Assembly: GCF_017745275.1 (NCBI RefSeq)
Contig: NZ_JAGHZS010000004.1
Coordinates: 372,001-436,000, forward strand
Direction of reading: 5' to 3'
DNA from: Chitinophaga sp.
GTDB lineage: Bacteria > Bacteroidota > Bacteroidia > Chitinophagales > Chitinophagaceae
Length of the DNA stretch: 64,000 nucleotides
The first letter of the stretch is position 1. Each line of letters begins with the position of its first letter. The notes under the pieces are model-generated. The model searched no databases, was not told the origin of the DNA, and was given only the letters and a program-made list of their open reading frames with translations. Made by a program: the position numbers and the translations under genes. Below are positions 54,637 to 63,296 of this stretch, piece after piece.

Positions 54637-56865
54637 ATGCTGGAATATATCATCAGCAGCCGTTGTATGACGGCCATTCTATTTTTGCTCCTGGTATCTG
54701 TATCCTTATTGGGTCAGGTACCGGGAGTTTATAAGAAGACAGATACCGCCCAGGTTTCAGCCTGGCTGCGGGAAGGCGAAGCATACCTGGACAGGCCGGA
54801 GTCAAAGGAAGAAGATATGAAGATGGCATTCCAGGTAGCCGACCGGATGGAACAACGCAGTAAGCAATTGAACTATCAGCGGGGCCTGGGATTAAGTTAC
54901 CTCCTTCGTGCCAAAGCTTACCGCGAATCCGGTCAGGCGGCTAAAGGAAGGCCCGTAAGCCGGGAGGCGCTGAGTATACTGAATACCTACGGCACCTTGC
55001 CTGAAAAAGCCCAGGCAGTGATAGAACTTGGAGGCAGCTACTCTAATGATGGCCCGGATTATGCGCCCAAAGTAGCGTTGTACCAGGAAGGTATCAGGCG
55101 ATACCTTGAGATGCACGATACACTAAGTGCAGCCAAACTAATGGAATTTGTAGGCGACCTGCAACAGTATGGAGAAGATTACAACAACGCACTTACAACC
55201 CTGCAGGAAGCACTTACACTATACCAAAAAACAAACTTTAAAAGGCTGCAGGGGATTTACTCTCTGATCGGCCAGGCCTACCACGGTGCCGGCAATTTTG
55301 TGGAATCGCTCCGGTACAACCTAAAGGCAGTGGAAGTAAGCGAAGCATTAGGAGAAGATGGCCAACTGCTATCCACTATCTATAACCGTGTTGGCCTCAT
55401 GTACTATAGTATCACGTACACTGATCAGGCCCTGGAATATTTTAACAAAGGACTCGAGCATGCAAAAAAATATAATGACACCGCCACCGTGCGAACCATG
55501 CTCATAAATATTGCTGATGCCCTAAGGAACAAAAAAGAATATCACCGGAGCCTGGATACATTGGCCAGCACAGAAAAACTGGGCCCTATTCCTGGTGAAA
55601 GCGAAATTGTATTGGTGGAAATGACTTATTTAAAAAACTTTGTCGCGCTTAATGAGCTCAACAAAGCACAAATACACTTCCAAAATTTGCTGACATTCCT
55701 GGAAAAAGGCAGCGACCAGGAACGAAATAAACAATTATCCCGCCTGGCCGTGATTTTTTATCTTCAGCATATTGGGCGGTTTGCCGAAACAATACCTTTC
55801 CTGGAAGATTACCAGCAAACGCTAAAAACATTTCCACTCTCGCTGATACGTAAAGCGGATGCGGAATACATGGCTTTCCGTACCGATTCTGCCCTTGGAA
55901 AAATGACCGCTGCTGTAAACCACTTTCAAAATTATAAATATCTCTCGGACTCCCTTACCAATATGAACCAGGCCAAACAGCTTGGTTTACTACGACTGCA
56001 ATTTGAAACAGAGAAGAAAGACCAGGACATAGAACTGTTGACCCAGAAAAGCAAAGTGCAGGAAATTTCCCTGCAAAAAGGCAAAGTATTCCGAAACGTG
56101 ATCATTGGCGGTATCTGTATGCTTTCGCTGATCCTTGTGCTGGTGTACAACCGTTACCGGCTGAAAACCAGGACTGCTCAAAAACTGGCGCAGCAGCAAC
56201 AGGAAATTAATGCGCAAAATAATATACTACAGAAACTGGTAGAGGATAAAGAATGGCTGTTGAAAGAAATACACCACCGGGTGAAAAATAATCTGCAAAT
56301 TATTATCAGTCTCCTTAATTCTCAATCCCAGTACCTCGAAAACGAAGATGCTATTGCAGCCATCAGGAATAGTCAGAACAGGATGTATGCCATGTCCCTG
56401 ATACATCAACGTTTGTACAGTACAGATAATCTTGGTGCTATAGACATGAACTGGTACATCAACGAGCTTGTTGGATTTATGCAGGATAGCTTTGATACCA
56501 GCAGGAACCTCATTTTTGATATAGATAGTGATGCTCTTATGCTGGATGTAGCGCAGGCCATTCCATTGGGGCTGATCCTGAATGAAGCGGTTAGCAATTC
56601 AATTAAATATGCATTTCCGGAAGACAGGAAAGGAACAGTAACTATAATATTTAATAAAGATAGCTACGGATATTGTGCACTCTCCATTGCAGACAATGGC
56701 GTAGGGTTTGGCAGGGCAAAGCCGGAAGAATCAACATCACTGGGCATGAGCCTCATGAAAGGACTCGCAGAGCAACTGAATGGCACATTCCATTTAAAAA
56801 GCAACGAAGACGGCGTTTTAATACAGGTTCGTTTTCTAATCGGGTCATTTATCAATGCAAACTAA
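54637..56865 (+). CDS. TPR-containing sensor histidine kinase (HisKA_2 type)
   Basis: A 742-residue kinase starting at ATG 54637 (a GTG at 54601 overlaps the upstream gene). A signal peptide or first helix (AILFLLLVSVSLLGQ) is followed by about ten TPR-like repeats in an extracytoplasmic region (NNALTTLQEALTLYQKTN; SLRYNLKAVEVSEALGED), a transmembrane helix (FRNVIIGGICMLSLILVLVYN), a short coiled segment and the HisKA_2 dimerisation/phosphoacceptor region (KEIHHRVKNNLQIIISLLNSQ, His546 as candidate). The HATPase_c domain has LNEAVSNSIKYAF and IADNGVGFG. It is 11 bp before an NtrC-type response regulator and is its likely partner. Confidence 0.92.
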   Translation: MLEYIISSRCMTAILFLLLVSVSLLGQVPGVYKKTDTAQVSAWLREGEAYLDRPESKEEDMKMAFQVADRMEQRSKQLNYQRGLGLSYLLRAKAYRESGQAAKGRPVSREALSILNTYGTLPEKAQAVIELGGSYSNDGPDYAPKVALYQEGIRRYLEMHDTLSAAKLMEFVGDLQQYGEDYNNALTTLQEALTLYQKTNFKRLQGIYSLIGQAYHGAGNFVESLRYNLKAVEVSEALGEDGQLLSTIYNRVGLMYYSITYTDQALEYFNKGLEHAKKYNDTATVRTMLINIADALRNKKEYHRSLDTLASTEKLGPIPGESEIVLVEMTYLKNFVALNELNKAQIHFQNLLTFLEKGSDQERNKQLSRLAVIFYLQHIGRFAETIPFLEDYQQTLKTFPLSLIRKADAEYMAFRTDSALGKMTAAVNHFQNYKYLSDSLTNMNQAKQLGLLRLQFETEKKDQDIELLTQKSKVQEISLQKGKVFRNVIIGGICMLSLILVLVYNRYRLKTRTAQKLAQQQQEINAQNNILQKLVEDKEWLLKEIHHRVKNNLQIIISLLNSQSQYLENEDAIAAIRNSQNRMYAMSLIHQRLYSTDNLGAIDMNWYINELVGFMQDSFDTSRNLIFDIDSDALMLDVAQAIPLGLILNEAVSNSIKYAFPEDRKGTVTIIFNKDSYGYCALSIADNGVGFGRAKPEESTSLGMSLMKGLAEQLNGTFHLKSNEDGVLIQVRFLIGSFINAN

Positions 56866-56876
56866 TATTACAGGCA

Positions 56877-58244
56877 ATGCAGCGCAAGGAAAAAATTTTG
56901 ATCGTAGAAGATGAATTCATTGTAAGCAATGATTTAAAGATGATGCTCGTCAAAGGAGGATATGAAGTATGTGGTATCGCTACATCAGTGGAGAAAGCCA
57001 GGATAATGATAGACGAAAAGAATCCTGACTGGGTATTATTGGATATTACACTAAAAACGGCTACCAGCGGCATTGAGCTGGGGAAAGAGCTTTTACAACG
57101 CAGACTACCGTTTTTATACATATCTGCCAATACTAATCAACAAACCCTGGAAGCAGCCAAAGCTACCCAGCCATATGGCTTCCTGGTAAAGCCTTTCAGG
57201 GAGCGTGACCTTTTTATTATGCTGGATATCGCCCGGTATCGTCATGGTGTGGAAAATGGCATGATAAAAAGCGGCACTGTCCAGGAACCCTCTATCAATA
57301 ACTTTGCCCCGGATATTATCGGAAGTAGTTCCGCCATCAGGAAAGCGCTCGATAAAATAACCGCCGTTGCCACTACAAATACCTCCGTATTGCTACTGGG
57401 AGAAAGCGGCACTGGCAAAGAATGTTTCGCCCGGGCCATTCACAAAAACTCGCCCCGGAAAAACAAACCATTTATTACCATCAACTGCGCAGCGCTGCCG
57501 ATATCCTTACTGGAGTCCGAACTCTTTGGTCATGAACGGGGCGCCTTCACCGGCGCCGTACAAAAACGTATTGGCAAGTTTGAACAAGCCAACGGCGGTA
57601 CACTATTCCTGGACGAAATAGGCGAACTTCCCCTGGAAGCCCAGGTAAAGCTTTTACGTGTATTACAGGAAAGGGAAATTGAAAAATTAGGAAGTCATGA
57701 GCTGGTCAAGCTGGATGTACGGGTTATTGTTGCTACCAACAGGAACCTGGAAAAAGAAGTGGCGGAAGGCCGCTTCCGGCTGGACCTCTATTACCGGCTG
57801 AAAGTATTTCCCATTGAATTACCTGCCTTACGGGACCGGAAAGAAGATATTGAGCCATTGGTATATCACTTCCTGAGGCGATTGTCTGCCGCCAACAACA
57901 AACAGGTTACAGACATCAGCAATACCGCATTACAACAGCTGATGGAATATCACTGGCCGGGAAATATCCGTGAGCTGGAACATCTTATCGAAAGACAATT
58001 TATTCTGACCAACAGCCATCAACTGGATATAACAGCATTCCCGGAGTCACCGCTACCCGTTGACTCTTTCAACGACAAACTGGAAACGCTGGAAGAAATG
58101 GAAAGGGCCCACATTATGAAAGTATTGAAAGCCTGCAATGGCCGGGTATCCGGTGAAATGGGAGCAGCGGAAATACTGAAAGTCCCACCACAAACTTTAT
58201 ATTCCAAAATGAAAAAATTGGGTATTAAATCAACTTATAACTGA
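56877..58244 (+). CDS. NtrC-type sigma-54-dependent response regulator
   Basis: A 455-residue regulator. The start at 56877 ([14 protein letters not shown]) is where the receiver domain begins; in-frame codons further upstream overlap the kinase gene. The receiver has acidic EDE, phospho-acceptor Asp56 (WVLLDITLK) and Lys in FLVKPF. The AAA+ domain contains Walker A GESGTGKE, the sigma-54 loop GAFTGA and Walker [11 protein letters not shown], with SWPGN-like [14 protein letters not shown] near the end. The C-terminal Fis-type HTH is [21 protein letters not shown]. It should activate sigma-54 promoters on phosphorylation by the upstream kinase. Confidence 0.95.
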   Translation: MQRKEKILIVEDEFIVSNDLKMMLVKGGYEVCGIATSVEKARIMIDEKNPDWVLLDITLKTATSGIELGKELLQRRLPFLYISANTNQQTLEAAKATQPYGFLVKPFRERDLFIMLDIARYRHGVENGMIKSGTVQEPSINNFAPDIIGSSSAIRKALDKITAVATTNTSVLLLGESGTGKECFARAIHKNSPRKNKPFITINCAALPISLLESELFGHERGAFTGAVQKRIGKFEQANGGTLFLDEIGELPLEAQVKLLRVLQEREIEKLGSHELVKLDVRVIVATNRNLEKEVAEGRFRLDLYYRLKVFPIELPALRDRKEDIEPLVYHFLRRLSAANNKQVTDISNTALQQLMEYHWPGNIRELEHLIERQFILTNSHQLDITAFPESPLPVDSFNDKLETLEEMERAHIMKVLKACNGRVSGEMGAAEILKVPPQTLYSKMKKLGIKSTYN

Positions 58245-58260
58245 CACCGCCCAGGCAGCT

Positions 58261-58890
58261 ATGGAGAAAGAAACTGCAAGAATAGAAGGCTTTAGCGACG
58301 GCGTTTTTGCCATTGCCATCACGCTCCTGGTACTGGAACTGCACGTACCGGAAGGCGACAACAAACCAGCCATCTTAAATAGCCTGGCGAGTCAATGGCC
58401 CTCCTTTCTTGCATTCGGGCTTTCCTTTTTCAGTATCTATATTATGTGGGTTAACCACCACAAAATATTCAAACAGATATACCGGCGTAATGGCGCACTG
58501 ATGTTCGCCAACGGCCTGATACTCTTCCTGGCCACCTGTATATCCTATCCTACTGCATTACTGGCCAAATATTATCATACCTCTTCAGAAACCCTGGCAG
58601 TGGCTATTTATACAGGATTGTTCGTACTGATCAATCTCGCTTTTAATTTACTCTGGGCCATTGCAGCCAGCCACCGGGAGTTGTTACGACCTGAAATTAG
58701 TCCTTCAGCGATCCGGAAAATAAAAAGGGACTATTTATGCGGCATACCGGTTCATTTATCAGCGTTTACGCTATCCTTTATCTGGCCATCCATCGCTCTC
58801 CTGGTATGTGTACTGCTGTGGAGTTATTGGGCCTTTACATCGGGTAAACCGGATCTCTCCCGGGGAAACAATAAAGCAACCAGCCAATAA
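58261..58890 (+). CDS. TMEM175-family (DUF1211) potassium channel-like protein
   Basis: A 209-residue membrane protein with six predicted helices. The N-terminus carries the FSD signature (GFSDGVFAIAITLLVLELHVP, residues 10-30), the selectivity-filter motif of bacterial TMEM175 K+ channels. It is 16 bp after the response-regulator gene and the last gene of the plus-strand unit; it converges with the next gene at a 5-bp gap. Confidence 0.88.
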   Translation: MEKETARIEGFSDGVFAIAITLLVLELHVPEGDNKPAILNSLASQWPSFLAFGLSFFSIYIMWVNHHKIFKQIYRRNGALMFANGLILFLATCISYPTALLAKYYHTSSETLAVAIYTGLFVLINLAFNLLWAIAASHRELLRPEISPSAIRKIKRDYLCGIPVHLSAFTLSFIWPSIALLVCVLLWSYWAFTSGKPDLSRGNNKATSQ

Positions 58891-58895
58891 ATAAC

Positions 58896-60506
58896 TTATC
58901 GTGTTTCGGGCGATGCTATAAAATGCTCCTTCCTGATCCCCAGCTTTTGCATTTTTGACATCAATGTAGTGGGCGGTAACTGTAATTTGGAAGCGGCACC
59001 ATTAACTCCTGATATTCTGCCCCCGGACATTTTTATCATCTTCAGGATATGTTCCCGTTCTACATCTGCCAGGGAACGTATCTGATTTACATCATCCATA
59101 TCAACAGGAAGTATTTTGTTCCTCGTAGGAAGGTTTACTTCAGTTATTGTGTTGGTAGAAGTAAGGAGCACAGCACGCTCAATAAGATGCTCCAGCTCAC
59201 GGATATTTCCCGGCCAGGAATAAGCCTTTAATTTTTCCTGTACTTTCTTTGTAATGCCGGTAATTTTTCTCCCGGTATTAGTCGCATATTGGCTCATGAA
59301 GTAAAACGCAAGTTCCCGGATATCCTCACCCCGTTCCCGTAACGGCGGAAGCGTAACAGGAAATACATTAAGCCGGTAGTATAAATCGCTCCGGAAGCGG
59401 CCTGCAAGTATTTCGGCTTCCAGGTTCCTGTTGGTAGCGGCAACAATGCGCACATCTGTTTTAATAACCGAACGTCCACCTATCCGCTCTATCTCTTTTT
59501 CCTGCAATGCCCTCAGCAACTTAGCCTGGATTTCCAGGGGAAGCTCTCCTACTTCATCCAGGAAAAGTGTACTGTTATTAGCCAATTCAAATTTGCCTAT
59601 TCTTTTTTCCAATGCACCGGTAAAACTACCTTTCTCATGGCCAAATAATTCGCTTTCCACCAGGTTAGCAGGAATAGCAGCGCAATTCACTTTGATCATC
59701 AGTTTATCACGCCTGGGAGAAGCGCTGTGCACCTGGTGAGCAACCAGTTCTTTCCCGGTTCCCGTTTCTCCAAGTATTAAAACCGTTGCATCAGAAGGAG
59801 CTACCTTTGCAACCAGGCCGTGCACTCTCTTCATCGCCTGAGAATTGCCAACAGCGTTATTCGGGAGGTGCTTATCTTTTTTCCATTCTTCTTTCAGATA
59901 ACCATTCTCCTGCTCCAGCTCTGTTTTATACCTGCGGATTTCCTCCAATTGGGACGCTATTTTTTCATTGGCAAGAATATTCGATATGCCTGTTCCCAGC
60001 TGATCAGCTATTCCTTTTAGCAGGCCAAACTGGTACGCTCCAAAAACGCCGGCCTTCCGGGCATACAGATACAATACTCCCATAGGCTTTTTTCCATTAC
60101 AAATTCTCAACAACATCATCTCTTTCACACCTGAATTATGCCAGTGAATAACATAGGTGGGAACCTCCTTTTGCCGGATCAAACTTTTCATATCCAATAC
60201 GATGGGATCCTCTCTCCCGATCGCCTGGTTAAATATCCCGTCATGAAAAGGGTGCCGCTGATGTATCACCGGGCTTTCCCCGGTAACAGATTTTATTTTG
60301 CTTTCTGTACTATGCAAAAATGGTGTGTGGGTATTATCGTCTTCATTAATAAGACAAAGCGTATAATAGCTGGCGCCAAAATTATCCAATAACTGTTCAT
60401 TGATAATTTCCCAGAGGTCCGAACGGTGCCTGGCCGCAGCTATCGCTTTTGAAAAGCATAACAGGATTTCAAATTCATTCTTCTTATCAAAAACTCCAAT
60501 ATCCAT
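58896..60506 (-). CDS. Sigma-54-dependent activator with N-terminal GAF domain
   Basis: A 536-residue regulator with a GAF-like sensing domain (about 20-185; ASYYTLCLINEDDN, PIVLDMKSLIRQKEVP), a short coiled coil, AAA+ domain (Walker A GETGTGKE, Walker [29 protein letters not shown]) and a C-terminal Fis-type HTH (GAASKLQLPPTTLMSKMQKLG). The sigma-54 contact loop reads GSFTGA rather than GAFTGA. It resembles NorR/FhlA-type activators that sense small molecules without a kinase. Its AAA+ region is close to that of the NtrC-type regulator in the neighbouring unit. It is divergent from the Crp/Fnr gene and shares the intergenic palindrome. Confidence 0.93.
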   Translation of the reverse strand: MDIGVFDKKNEFEILLCFSKAIAAARHRSDLWEIINEQLLDNFGASYYTLCLINEDDNTHTPFLHSTESKIKSVTGESPVIHQRHPFHDGIFNQAIGREDPIVLDMKSLIRQKEVPTYVIHWHNSGVKEMMLLRICNGKKPMGVLYLYARKAGVFGAYQFGLLKGIADQLGTGISNILANEKIASQLEEIRRYKTELEQENGYLKEEWKKDKHLPNNAVGNSQAMKRVHGLVAKVAPSDATVLILGETGTGKELVAHQVHSASPRRDKLMIKVNCAAIPANLVESELFGHEKGSFTGALEKRIGKFELANNSTLFLDEVGELPLEIQAKLLRALQEKEIERIGGRSVIKTDVRIVAATNRNLEAEILAGRFRSDLYYRLNVFPVTLPPLRERGEDIRELAFYFMSQYATNTGRKITGITKKVQEKLKAYSWPGNIRELEHLIERAVLLTSTNTITEVNLPTRNKILPVDMDDVNQIRSLADVEREHILKMIKMSGGRISGVNGAASKLQLPPTTLMSKMQKLGIRKEHFIASPETR

Positions 60507-60582
60507 AAATCTTAATTTTCAATCTGGTAGCATTTATGCCTGGCCAAACCATTCCACAATAATACTATAGTCTACATAAAAA

Positions 60583-60648
60583 TACGATATATCGTAAATT
60601 TAACACTCACCCATAATTACATAAATAGCTAATAATCAATAATATAAA
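60583..60648 (+). promoter_or_regulatory. TACG-N6-CGTA operator plus conserved block between the GAF activator and Crp/Fnr genes
   Basis: TACGATATATCGTA at 60583-60596 is a 14-bp palindrome. The block at 60619-60648 matches 48177-48206 at 26 of 30 positions and lies at the same offset from the CGTAAAT half. The arrangement points to the Crp/Fnr gene at 60714, with the divergent GAF activator gene on the other side. See the finding on the shared regulon. Confidence 0.65.
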
Positions 60649-60713
60649 CACAGGAATAGCGTTTGAACCCTGGGATCACATTCTGGCATACCTCTAATTT
60701 TTGAATTCATACT

Positions 60714-61292
60714 ATGTTTGAACAAATCGACAGTTCTATAAACCATATCTCACTGACACCTGCTGAGCAGGAATTATTCCATTCCATGCTCAAATTTAAA
60801 CGGGTCCGTAAACGTACTTTTCTTTTGCAGGAAGGTGATATCTGCGATTTCGAAGCCTACATCATAAAAGGATGTATCCGCACTTATTATTTAAGTAATG
60901 ATGGCACCGAAACAATCCTTTCCTTCGCTATAGAAAACTGGTGGGTGAGCGATCCATTCAGCTTTACGGAACAACAACCTTCCAATATGTTTATTGAATC
61001 ACTGGAAGACTGTGAGTTGCTTATTATTGACCACAAAAGCAAAGCAATGCTTTATGAGAAAATACCCAAATTTGAAGCATTATTCCGGTTATTAATACAG
61101 CGCTCTCTTTTCTCCCTCCAGAAACGTTTTCATAGTCTTCTTTCACAATCCGCCGAGCAACGATACCTGGCCTTCATTGAAAAATACCCGCAGGTTGTAC
61201 AACGTGTACCACAGCATCAAATAGCCCGTTACCTGGGCGTTTCTCCGGAATTTCTCAGCAAAGTGAGAAGTACCCTGCAAAAAAAGAAATGA
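60714..61292 (+). CDS. Crp/Fnr-family transcriptional regulator (short form)
   Basis: A 192-residue regulator. The cyclic-nucleotide-binding-type beta-roll covers about residues 20-120 (RTFLLQEGDICDFEAYIIKGCIRTYYLS in pieces), followed by the dimer helix and a compact HTH near the end (VPQHQIARYLGVSPEFLSKVRS). There is no Fnr-type Cys cluster, so oxygen sensing by an Fe-S cluster is unlikely. Cyclic-nucleotide-binding residues are not conserved well enough to predict a ligand. It lies next to a palindrome of the type Crp-family dimers bind, present also upstream of the 48248 unit. Confidence 0.92.
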   Translation: MFEQIDSSINHISLTPAEQELFHSMLKFKRVRKRTFLLQEGDICDFEAYIIKGCIRTYYLSNDGTETILSFAIENWWVSDPFSFTEQQPSNMFIESLEDCELLIIDHKSKAMLYEKIPKFEALFRLLIQRSLFSLQKRFHSLLSQSAEQRYLAFIEKYPQVVQRVPQHQIARYLGVSPEFLSKVRSTLQKKK

Positions 61293-61392
61293 TGTCACAA
61301 AGTTCTGTGATACTTCTTTGAGTGCCAATGAACCCGTTTAAGAAATCGCGTTAACCTGCATTAAGATTTGGCGGACAATTCCTCATAAATAC

Positions 61393-61421
61393 AAATGGCC
61401 CGGAATAATTCCGGGCCATTT
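61393..61421. terminator. Bidirectional hairpin between convergent Crp/Fnr and hydrolase genes
   Basis: AAATGGCCCGGAA at 61393-61405 and TTCCGGGCCATTT at 61409-61421 form a perfect 13-bp stem with a TAA loop. AAA and TTT tracts sit at its ends in both directions; a classic shared terminator between convergent genes. Confidence 0.85.
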
Positions 61422-61442
61422 ATATACTGGTACCAATAATAA

Positions 61443-62264
61443 CTATTCCCTGATGAAAGACAATAAATCTTTATTGATGGTGGCTGCCTCTGTTGTTGGC
61501 ATACCATGAGGAAAACCAGGATATGAAATCAGTCTTCCGTTCTTTAAAAGTGCGGCGGCTTTTACCCCGGTAGTAGCAATGGGAACAATCTGGTCATCTT
61601 CACCATGCATCACGAGCACTGGAATGTCAACACTCTTCAGGTCTTCTGTAAAATCTGTTTCAGAAAATGCCTTGATACAATCATAGTGCGCCTTTATAGC
61701 ACCCATCATTCCCTGGCGCCACCAATTGTCCATCACGCCCTGAGATTTCTTTGCTCCTTCCCTATTGTAACCATAAAACGGGATCGTGAAGTCCTCGAAA
61801 TATTGTTGCCTGTTGGTGGCGGTATTCGCACGTATCTCGTCGAAAACAGATAAGGGAATGCCATCAGGGTTATTTTCGTTTTTAACCATTATTGGCGTTA
61901 CAGCACTAACAAGTACCGCTTTAGCTACACGTCCTTTGCCATGTTTGGCAACGTAGCGTATTACCTCTCCTCCACCTGTTGAATGACCAATATGTACCGC
62001 ATTTTTCAGATCGAGTGCCTTCACCAGTTCAGCTACGTCAGCTGCATAAGTGTCCATATCATGCCCAACGGCAGTTTGACTGGATCGTCCATGTCCGCGG
62101 CGGTCAAACGCAATAACCCTGAATCCCTGGTTCAGGAAATAAATCATCTGAGCATCCCAATCATCGGAAGATAATGGCCATCCATGGTGAAAAACAAGTG
62201 GTTGACCTGTTCCCCAATCCTTGTAGTAAATTTCGGTTCCGTCTTTTACTGTAATCTTGTTCAT
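61443..62264 (-). CDS. Alpha/beta hydrolase (non-heme chloroperoxidase-like)
   Basis: A 273-residue alpha/beta hydrolase. The oxyanion-hole region is VFHHGWPLSSDDW, the nucleophile Ser95 in HIGHSTGGGE, the acid Asp224 in HGEDDQIVP and the base His253 in YPGFPHGMP. This is the pattern of cofactor-free chloroperoxidases/perhydrolases and related esterases. The physiological substrate is unknown. No signal peptide. It is divergent from an SDR gene across a 281-bp spacer with an 18-bp palindrome. Confidence 0.93.
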   Translation of the reverse strand: MNKITVKDGTEIYYKDWGTGQPLVFHHGWPLSSDDWDAQMIYFLNQGFRVIAFDRRGHGRSSQTAVGHDMDTYAADVAELVKALDLKNAVHIGHSTGGGEVIRYVAKHGKGRVAKAVLVSAVTPIMVKNENNPDGIPLSVFDEIRANTATNRQQYFEDFTIPFYGYNREGAKKSQGVMDNWWRQGMMGAIKAHYDCIKAFSETDFTEDLKSVDIPVLVMHGEDDQIVPIATTGVKAAALLKNGRLISYPGFPHGMPTTEAATINKDLLSFIRE

Positions 62265-62415
62265 TTTCGTAAGTTTAGTGGTTTAATAATCAAACTTGGT
62301 TTTGTTTAACGAAGAAGCTGATTCGCCCTGGCATCAGGGATTTTGCTATCCTCAATTGTAAAGCAAAAGTCGCTTACCAGGCAGCTACTACCCAATAATG
62401 TATATTAAGAATCAG

Positions 62416-62433
62416 TATTAATCTAGATTAATA
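62416..62433. promoter_or_regulatory. 18-bp perfect palindrome between divergent hydrolase and SDR genes
   Basis: TATTAATCTAGATTAATA is a perfect 18-bp palindrome, 113 bases upstream of the SDR start (62546) and 152 bases upstream of the hydrolase start (62264). A dimeric regulator site is likely. Confidence 0.5.
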
Positions 62434-62545
62434 ATCCGGCGTTTGGAAGAATAGAAAACCTGATCCGGCTACAATAATCACCAATTGGACTACTTCCGCC
62501 TACGGTCTATGTGTGAATTTTGCTACTGAACTAAACCAGTAAAAA

Positions 62546-63286
62546 ATGCAAAATCATATCAAAGGGAAGGTGATAGTTATTACCGGGGCAGGGAGCGGAA
62601 TTGGCAGCGCAACGGCCATCGGCCTGGCTAAAGCAGGAGCCCGAATATTTTTGGGCGCACGTAAAACTGCGGCATTAAAGGAAGTGGCGGACGAGATTAT
62701 AAACGACGGCGGTGAAGCAAACTTTTTGGAAACAGATGTGACCGATAAAGCACAGGTAGCAGCATTAGCCAATACCGCTGTAAAACGGTTTGGCAGGTTG
62801 GACGTATTCATCAACAATGCCGGTGTTAGTCAGCTCGGCGCTATTGAAGACCTGGACATCCCCGGTTGGGAAGAGATGATCGATGTTAATCTAAAGGGCG
62901 TACTATATGGAATGGCAGCAGCTATACCCATTTTTAAGCGCCAGGGAGCGGGACAAATCATCAATATTATATCAACATCAGGGATAAAAATCGTACCAGG
63001 GCAGGGTGTGTATGCTGCCACCAAAAATGCCGTTCGTACAATATCCGAAGCTTTCAGGCAGGAGTCAGATGGCGCGATACGAATTACCGGTATCTCTCCA
63101 GGTTTTGTAAAAACGGGCTTCGCCAATACCATAAAGAACCAGGAAATGAAGACCGCTATATTAAAAAATATGGAGACCTTTGCATTGCATCCGGAAGCTA
63201 TAGCTAATGCCGTGATTTATGCCATTAATCAGCCAGATGATGTAGAAGTGGGAGATATTGTTATTCGACCGGCAGCTCAAAAATAA
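62546..63286 (+). CDS. SDR-family oxidoreductase (classical)
   Basis: A 246-residue classical SDR with TGAGSGIG (13-20), TDVTDKAQ, FINNAGVSQ, Ser in IINIISTSG and Tyr/Lys in YAATKNAVRT, then SPGFVKTGF. The C-terminal end (INQPDDVEVGDIVIRPAAQK) is that of the YdfG/clavaldehyde-dehydrogenase-like group. An AraC regulator gene follows after 10 bp on the same strand, so the two are probably co-transcribed. Confidence 0.93.
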   Translation: MQNHIKGKVIVITGAGSGIGSATAIGLAKAGARIFLGARKTAALKEVADEIINDGGEANFLETDVTDKAQVAALANTAVKRFGRLDVFINNAGVSQLGAIEDLDIPGWEEMIDVNLKGVLYGMAAAIPIFKRQGAGQIINIISTSGIKIVPGQGVYAATKNAVRTISEAFRQESDGAIRITGISPGFVKTGFANTIKNQEMKTAILKNMETFALHPEAIANAVIYAINQPDDVEVGDIVIRPAAQK

Positions 63287-63296
63287 ATTGGTTCGC

